Source: Dehalococcoidia bacterium (GTDB lineage Bacteria; Chloroflexota; Dehalococcoidia; GIF9; AB-539-J10). Taken from it: DNA of 38,685 nucleotides. The number at the start of each line of letters is the position of its first letter. Within the stretch, counting starts at the first letter, position 1. Shown in pieces: positions 34,953 through 38,685 of this stretch. The notes beneath the pieces were generated by a model. That model made no database searches. It worked only from the letters and a program-made list of their open reading frames with translations, and was not told the DNA's origin. The DNA is taken from positions 1 to 38,685 of the forward strand of contig SKVJ01000042.1 in NCBI GenBank assembly GCA_007129495.1, read 5' to 3'. A program made the translations under genes and the position numbers.

Positions 34953-35174
34953 CGCCGAAGACCTCCTACTGTTACTCTTGCCGAGTCCTGGAGAGTGGCT
35001 TGGTCGACGCCGACCACAACCGTCTGACGCACCGACTACTATAGCTACCCACTGTCTGGAACACAATGGTCCCGCCAGCATCAACGAAGCGACCAGGAAC
35101 GCGGATGCGGTTACCTGTGCCAACAACCGATAGAAGCTGAACGTTATCCAGCGGTATCTCGCTATGTCGGTGCA

Positions 35175-36521
35175 CTACCCTCCAACTCCCATGACCTGCG
35201 GCATGAGCAGGCGGGGAAGGAACAATGCGAGGTCAGCCCAGAAGGTCGTGACCAACACTACCGGTACGGCGCCGAAAATCATGAACGTCAGCGCTGGCTT
35301 GATCATTTCATCGATGGTGACATTGCCAACACGCCCGGCCAGATACAGGATCGGCGCCATAGGCGGAGTGACATTCCCGAGTCCAAGGTTGACGCCAAGG
35401 ATCGCCGCGAAGTGTACCGGATGAACGCCCAAATGCGTCATCAAAGGGAAGAGCAGCGGAGCTGCCAGCAAAGTGCCTGTAAAATCATCCACGATCATGC
35501 CGAGCAGTATCAGGAACACATTAACCATGAGCAGTGTCAGGTAGTAGTTATCCGTGATGCCGCTGACAAACCGGATCATATCCTGGGGAATATTCTGCAT
35601 GGTCATTATGCGGCTGAGAATGAGCACGAAGATCACCATCAACACGACCACGCCCGTGGTAGTTGCCTGGGTTGCGAACACCTTACCTATATCCCTGGCC
35701 TTCAAGTCGCGATGAATGACCAGGCCGATGAATATGGCGACTACCAGAGCCACCGCAGCCGCCTCGGTGGGCGTGAAAATGCCGCCGTAAATGCCTCCAA
35801 GCAGAATTACCGGCATGGTTAGCGCGAAGAAACCCCGCCGACTGGCCGCCACCACCTGTTTCGCCTGATTCTTGATTCCCACTGCAGGCATTTTGACAAT
35901 ATTGGGGTCGTTACGAACCATGAAGTAGTTGACCGTACAGTAGATGATGATGGTAAGAATGGCAGGACCGATTCCCGCAAGAAAGCACGCGGTGACCGAC
36001 GTCATGGTGATGAAACCATAGAGTATCATCGGCACACTCGGGGGAATGAGCTGGCCCAACACCGAGGACACGGCCAACAGCCCGGTAGCGTACCCTCGGG
36101 TGTAGCCCCTCTTCTCCATTTCTGGAATGATCAGGCCCCCCAGGGCAGCGACGGCTGCCGAGCAGGTCCCCGCAATAGCTCCGACAATCGCGCAGCTGAC
36201 AATGGCAACCATACCAAGACCACCCGTAATCCTCCCTACCAGGGCCTCGGCAACCGCAACGAGGCGTGAGGAAATGCCGCCTATCGTCATGAATCCGCCG
36301 AGCATGATGAAGAACGGAAGTGAGAGAAGGGTGAGAGATTTCATCTTGTGAAATGCTACCGGCAACTGGGAACCGGGATCGAAACCGAACGTGTAGATCA
36401 GAAACACCACCCCACCCATGAAAGCAAACGGAGCAGGAACGCCGAGAATGAGAAGGCCGATCAGTATAGCCAGACATATGACCAGCCCCAGGTACGGTAT
36501 ACCGAACAGTGCGGACTCCAA
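35175..36521 (-). CDS. dctM: TRAP transporter large permease DctM (system 2)
   Basis: The 448-residue permease begins at a TTG (ESALFGIPYLGLVIC) with GGGAGGT upstream, two bases past the DctQ stop. It contains LGVPAPFAFMGG, the conserved GAIAGTCSAAVAALGGLIIP hairpin region, GGIYGGIFTPTEAAAVALV, and NLGLGNVTPPMAPILYLAG. It is the transport core of a TRAP system, about as long as system 1, but the two permeases are only distantly alike, so they probably move different ligands. It ends 222 bp before the aminotransferase start. Confidence 0.95.
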   Translation of the reverse strand: MESALFGIPYLGLVICLAILIGLLILGVPAPFAFMGGVVFLIYTFGFDPGSQLPVAFHKMKSLTLLSLPFFIMLGGFMTIGGISSRLVAVAEALVGRITGGLGMVAIVSCAIVGAIAGTCSAAVAALGGLIIPEMEKRGYTRGYATGLLAVSSVLGQLIPPSVPMILYGFITMTSVTACFLAGIGPAILTIIIYCTVNYFMVRNDPNIVKMPAVGIKNQAKQVVAASRRGFFALTMPVILLGGIYGGIFTPTEAAAVALVVAIFIGLVIHRDLKARDIGKVFATQATTTGVVVLMVIFVLILSRIMTMQNIPQDMIRFVSGITDNYYLTLLMVNVFLILLGMIVDDFTGTLLAAPLLFPLMTHLGVHPVHFAAILGVNLGLGNVTPPMAPILYLAGRVGNVTIDEMIKPALTFMIFGAVPVVLVTTFWADLALFLPRLLMPQVMGVGG

Positions 36522-36523
36522 GT

Positions 36524-37057
36524 CTATTTACCTCCCGTGGCAAGGGGTGGCTTGTGCCAGAATAGCTGCCTTGCAAGATCCAATGTCTCTACTATGAAGT
36601 AGAGGCCCCCGAGTATTCCTGCGGAAAGAAAGAAAGAGGAACGGGCATACACCAGCGGGTACCTAAGGGTAGCCGTCTGCGGGCCAAATCGCAGGTCCTG
36701 CATGAAGAAGTTGAAGCCCCACACCAGAAACAGCATGGCAAGACCCAACGTAACTACTGATGCTACGAACTTCACCTTCAGGCGACGTCGCGCGTTCTTG
36801 ATCGCGATGTCAACCACACCTACCCTGATATGAGAACGGTCATACGCAGCATAGGCAGCACCGGTCATGTACATCCAGAACGCAGGAGTTATCGCAACCT
36901 CTTCCACCCACAGCAGAGGAAGCTGAAATACGTACCTCAGCCATACCTGCGCGAATACGAGCAACACCAGGGGCACCGCAGCAGCTACCATCAGATACCG
37001 CATGAATCGTGGAATCCAAAGAAAAAGCATATTCTCCAGAAAAGATGAGTTGTTCAC
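36524..37057 (-). CDS. dctQ: TRAP transporter small permease DctQ (system 2)
   Basis: The GTG at 37057 (VNNSSFLENMLFLWIPRF) has AAGGAG five bases upstream and gives 177 residues, the same length as DctQ of system 1; a GTG at 37075 would include the ribosome site in the coding region. Four membrane helices are visible at about 14-36, 43-63, 88-107 and 135-157. WVEEVAITPAFWMYMTGAAY carries the family's acidic residue in helix 2. It overlaps DctM's ribosome site with its last codons. Both membrane genes are separated from the binding-protein gene by a hairpin. Confidence 0.93.
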   Translation of the reverse strand: MNNSSFLENMLFLWIPRFMRYLMVAAAVPLVLLVFAQVWLRYVFQLPLLWVEEVAITPAFWMYMTGAAYAAYDRSHIRVGVVDIAIKNARRRLKVKFVASVVTLGLAMLFLVWGFNFFMQDLRFGPQTATLRYPLVYARSSFFLSAGILGGLYFIVETLDLARQLFWHKPPLATGGK

Positions 37058-37077
37058 TCTATCTCCTTCCTCCACCG

Positions 37078-37108
37078 GCTGAGGGAGCCCTCTTGGAGCT
37101 CCCTCAGC
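37078..37108 (-). promoter_or_regulatory. Intercistronic hairpin between DctP and DctQ genes (system 2)
   Basis: GCTGAGGGAGC and GCTCCCTCAGC form a perfect 11-bp stem around a nine-base loop. It sits 31 bp past the DctP stop and about 20 bp before the DctQ start. There is no T-run, so it is more like a message-stabiliser or attenuator. The position matches the hairpin of TRAP system 1. Confidence 0.8.
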
Positions 37109-37139
37109 GCGATTGTCAGGTAGTTAATCCCCGCTTACA

Positions 37140-38201
37140 CTACGTAACGCGCGGGATGCCGAGTTCGTCGCATACTTCATCGAGGAATTCGGCACTGATC
37201 AGTGGGACCAGCTCTGGCCACACATCCTCTCGAACCGCGGCAGCCATTGTCTCCCACTCCTGATCGGTGGGGATGAGTATGGTCCAGCCGTAGTCCTGGA
37301 GCATGGCCATATAAGTCTCGTCCATTTCAGCGACGTACTCCAGCTGGATCTGCTGCTGCTCCTGGATTGTGTCAAGGATGATCTGCTGGTCGGTAGGATG
37401 CAGACTCTGCCAGGCATCCTCATTGATCGCCCACCAGTTGGGTTCAATGTAATCCTTGTAGTGAAGCCATACGCTGTTCACGTCCCTGAACATCCACGCC
37501 TGCATGGGACCACCACCCTGCTGTCTTTGAACGATTCCCGTAGTGATCGCACTGTACACCTCGCCAAAAGGTATGGCAGCTACCATATATCCAAGTCGCT
37601 CGTAGGTAAGCCGACAAGCGGTAAGTGCCATCACCCTGGTCTTCATGCCTTTCGGCACATCAGGGTCAAATGGTGCGTTCGGGACATCTGTGAGACTCGT
37701 TCCTCCTACTCCGGAAGCAAAGTATCCCAACACTCGGTAGTTCAGGCCCCGGGTGACCTCATTCAGCAGGCGGTAGACAACGGCGCCAGGCTCGCACAGT
37801 CGTCGCTGAGCATCGTAGTCGATATAGAGGAATGGCATGTAGTACCCAATGGCGATCCTGGGATCCCAGCTATCGTCGAGTGCTTCGGCCATCATCTCGA
37901 TGTCACCGCGCTGAATCATTTCGTTGGTTAGATCCCACGCGCCCAGAGCGGCATCCGCGTACACAGTAACATTCACGCGCCCATCAGTCCGGTCGCCGAT
38001 CTTGTCAGCCAACTCAAAACAGGCTTGGGCAAGATCGGTCTCAGATCCAATGGCAGTGGTCATACGCCAATTGTATGTATAATCGGGCTCAGCATCAGGA
38101 TCGGCGGGACCAGGAGAAGGACCTGCCGGGGTACAACTGGTCGCCAGCATCGCCACCGCTACCAGCGCAGTTGCCAGAATAATTGCGGTCTTTCGTAGCA
38201 T
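37140..38201 (-). CDS. dctP: TRAP transporter solute-binding lipoprotein DctP (system 2)
   Basis: This 353-residue binding protein starts at an ATG with AAGGAGGT upstream. The signal peptide AIILATALVAVAMLATSC ends in lipobox ATSC, with Cys at residue 23, marking it a lipoprotein. YNWRMTTAIGSETDLAQACF (about 43-62) begins the domain; VNVTVYADAALGAWDLTNEM, KGMKTRVMALTACRL (Arg for ligand carboxylate) and PFGEVYSAITTGIVQ follow. It resembles DctP proteins for larger carboxylates. It heads a DctP-DctQ-DctM operon pointing to the aminotransferase. Its promoter should lie in the 480 bp before it, which has a TATTGAC palindrome. Confidence 0.93.
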   Translation of the reverse strand: MLRKTAIILATALVAVAMLATSCTPAGPSPGPADPDAEPDYTYNWRMTTAIGSETDLAQACFELADKIGDRTDGRVNVTVYADAALGAWDLTNEMIQRGDIEMMAEALDDSWDPRIAIGYYMPFLYIDYDAQRRLCEPGAVVYRLLNEVTRGLNYRVLGYFASGVGGTSLTDVPNAPFDPDVPKGMKTRVMALTACRLTYERLGYMVAAIPFGEVYSAITTGIVQRQQGGGPMQAWMFRDVNSVWLHYKDYIEPNWWAINEDAWQSLHPTDQQIILDTIQEQQQIQLEYVAEMDETYMAMLQDYGWTILIPTDQEWETMAAAVREDVWPELVPLISAEFLDEVCDELGIPRVT

Positions 38202-38685
38202 CGTCTTTACCTCCTTACGGTTTCATCTACGCCTCAACCTGTCTACTGCATACATTTCTCATACAAGGCTCGTAGCCATTTCACCTCCAGACCAGTTACA
38301 CGGAGCAAAGAACGGCCATGAGGCGCAGGTGTCACAACACACACCAACCGTGAGGTATCCACAAACCTGCTGCACCAGGGAACCGCAGAACTCCCCAACC
38401 AGAATGAGTTCTCTCCGAAACTACAAGCGATCCGGACTATCGACCAGTTGTCCAACCGCCGAGAACACCAGCTAAGGAATCCACCCTCACTCGAAACCGA
38501 GTATCGGGGGCGAATACAGCGTACAGTCACCGTACCAGTCCGATATTGACTGTGTCAATACCTTTCAGGCTCTTTGTCAAAGTGTGTGGAAAGCGGCAGG
38601 GAGTGGGGTAAACGCCAGGAGCATCTTTCTTCGGTACACCTCCACGTTTCTGAGCCCGTATGAAGTCCTCTTGAGCATCTTGATC
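38202..38685. promoter_or_regulatory. Upstream region of the second TRAP operon
   Basis: No gene is convincing. On the minus strand a TTGACA lies at about 38575-38580 and a TATTGAC palindrome at 38544-38560, which together suggest a regulated promoter with a leader of about 340 nt. The region extends to the window edge. Confidence 0.45.
38544..38560. promoter_or_regulatory. Perfect TATTGAC-TGT-GTCAATA operator-like palindrome
   Basis: Two exact 7-base arms flank a 3-base spacer about 340 bp upstream of the DctP (system 2) start. Short spacer and A/T-rich arms fit a dimeric regulator such as a GntR-type protein, but no such gene is in the window. The arm TATTGACA also occurs, as a single half-site, in the promoter region of TRAP system 1 at 18097-18104. 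Confidence 0.55.

Overview
The window looks like chromosome from a free-living, probably environmental bacterium of about 55% GC. The gene mix (two complete TRAP transporters, N-acyl-D-amino-acid deacylases, a copper ATPase beside a cupredoxin relic, a stand-alone ThiN protein, a gingipain-type peptidase) is reminiscent of Chloroflexota, especially Dehalococcoidia or SAR202-like genomes. That placement is an impression from gene content, not a phylogeny. No tRNA, rRNA or CRISPR array was seen.

Positions 1-3.2 kb hold the 3' part of a membrane-anchored C25 peptidase and a decayed, internally deleted IS3-family element with both terminal inverted repeats. Positions 3.2-6.6 kb hold an intact CopA-type copper ATPase and the frameshifted relic of a cupredoxin gene. 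Positions 7.3-9.1 kb hold a two-gene operon (PurM/HypE-like ATP enzyme plus ThiN) under a clear TPP riboswitch. Positions 9.2-11.3 kb hold a small envelope operon: a one-helix membrane protein, an internally duplicated YtxH protein and an AI-2E-family permease, with a perfect 40-bp palindrome at the permease start. A VOC protein stands alone at 12 kb.

From 12.5 kb to the right end almost everything looks like one catabolic island for amino-acid-like compounds, probably D-configured or N-acylated. A left block (12.5-17.9 kb) has a RidA protein, a DSD1-like PLP enzyme that lacks the family's usual metal ligands, an MFS carrier and two SDR dehydrogenases. A plus-strand block (18.3-29.5 kb) runs TRAP DctP-DctQ-DctM, two tandem N-acyl-D-amino-acid deacylases, a D-cysteine desulfhydrase/ACC-deaminase-like enzyme, a creatininase-family amidohydrolase, a second RidA, a second DSD1-like enzyme with the Zn motif, and a SelA/DgaE-like PLP lyase. 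A minus-strand block (38.2-29.6 kb) runs a second TRAP DctP-DctQ-DctM, a class III aminotransferase, the three-gene proton-pumping transhydrogenase and a flavin reductase. The two large blocks converge on about 60 bp near 29.56 kb.

The inferred logic is uptake by TRAP or MFS carriers, deacylation or amide hydrolysis, then PLP-dependent elimination, dehydration or transamination. RidA proteins would hydrolyse the reactive enamine/imine products, and SDRs plus transhydrogenase would handle NAD(P)(H). Both TRAP operons carry a strong hairpin exactly between the binding-protein gene and the membrane-subunit genes. The most unusual items are the TPP-riboswitch PurM/ThiN pair, the metal-motif split between the two DSD1 paralogues, and the two-sided island itself.
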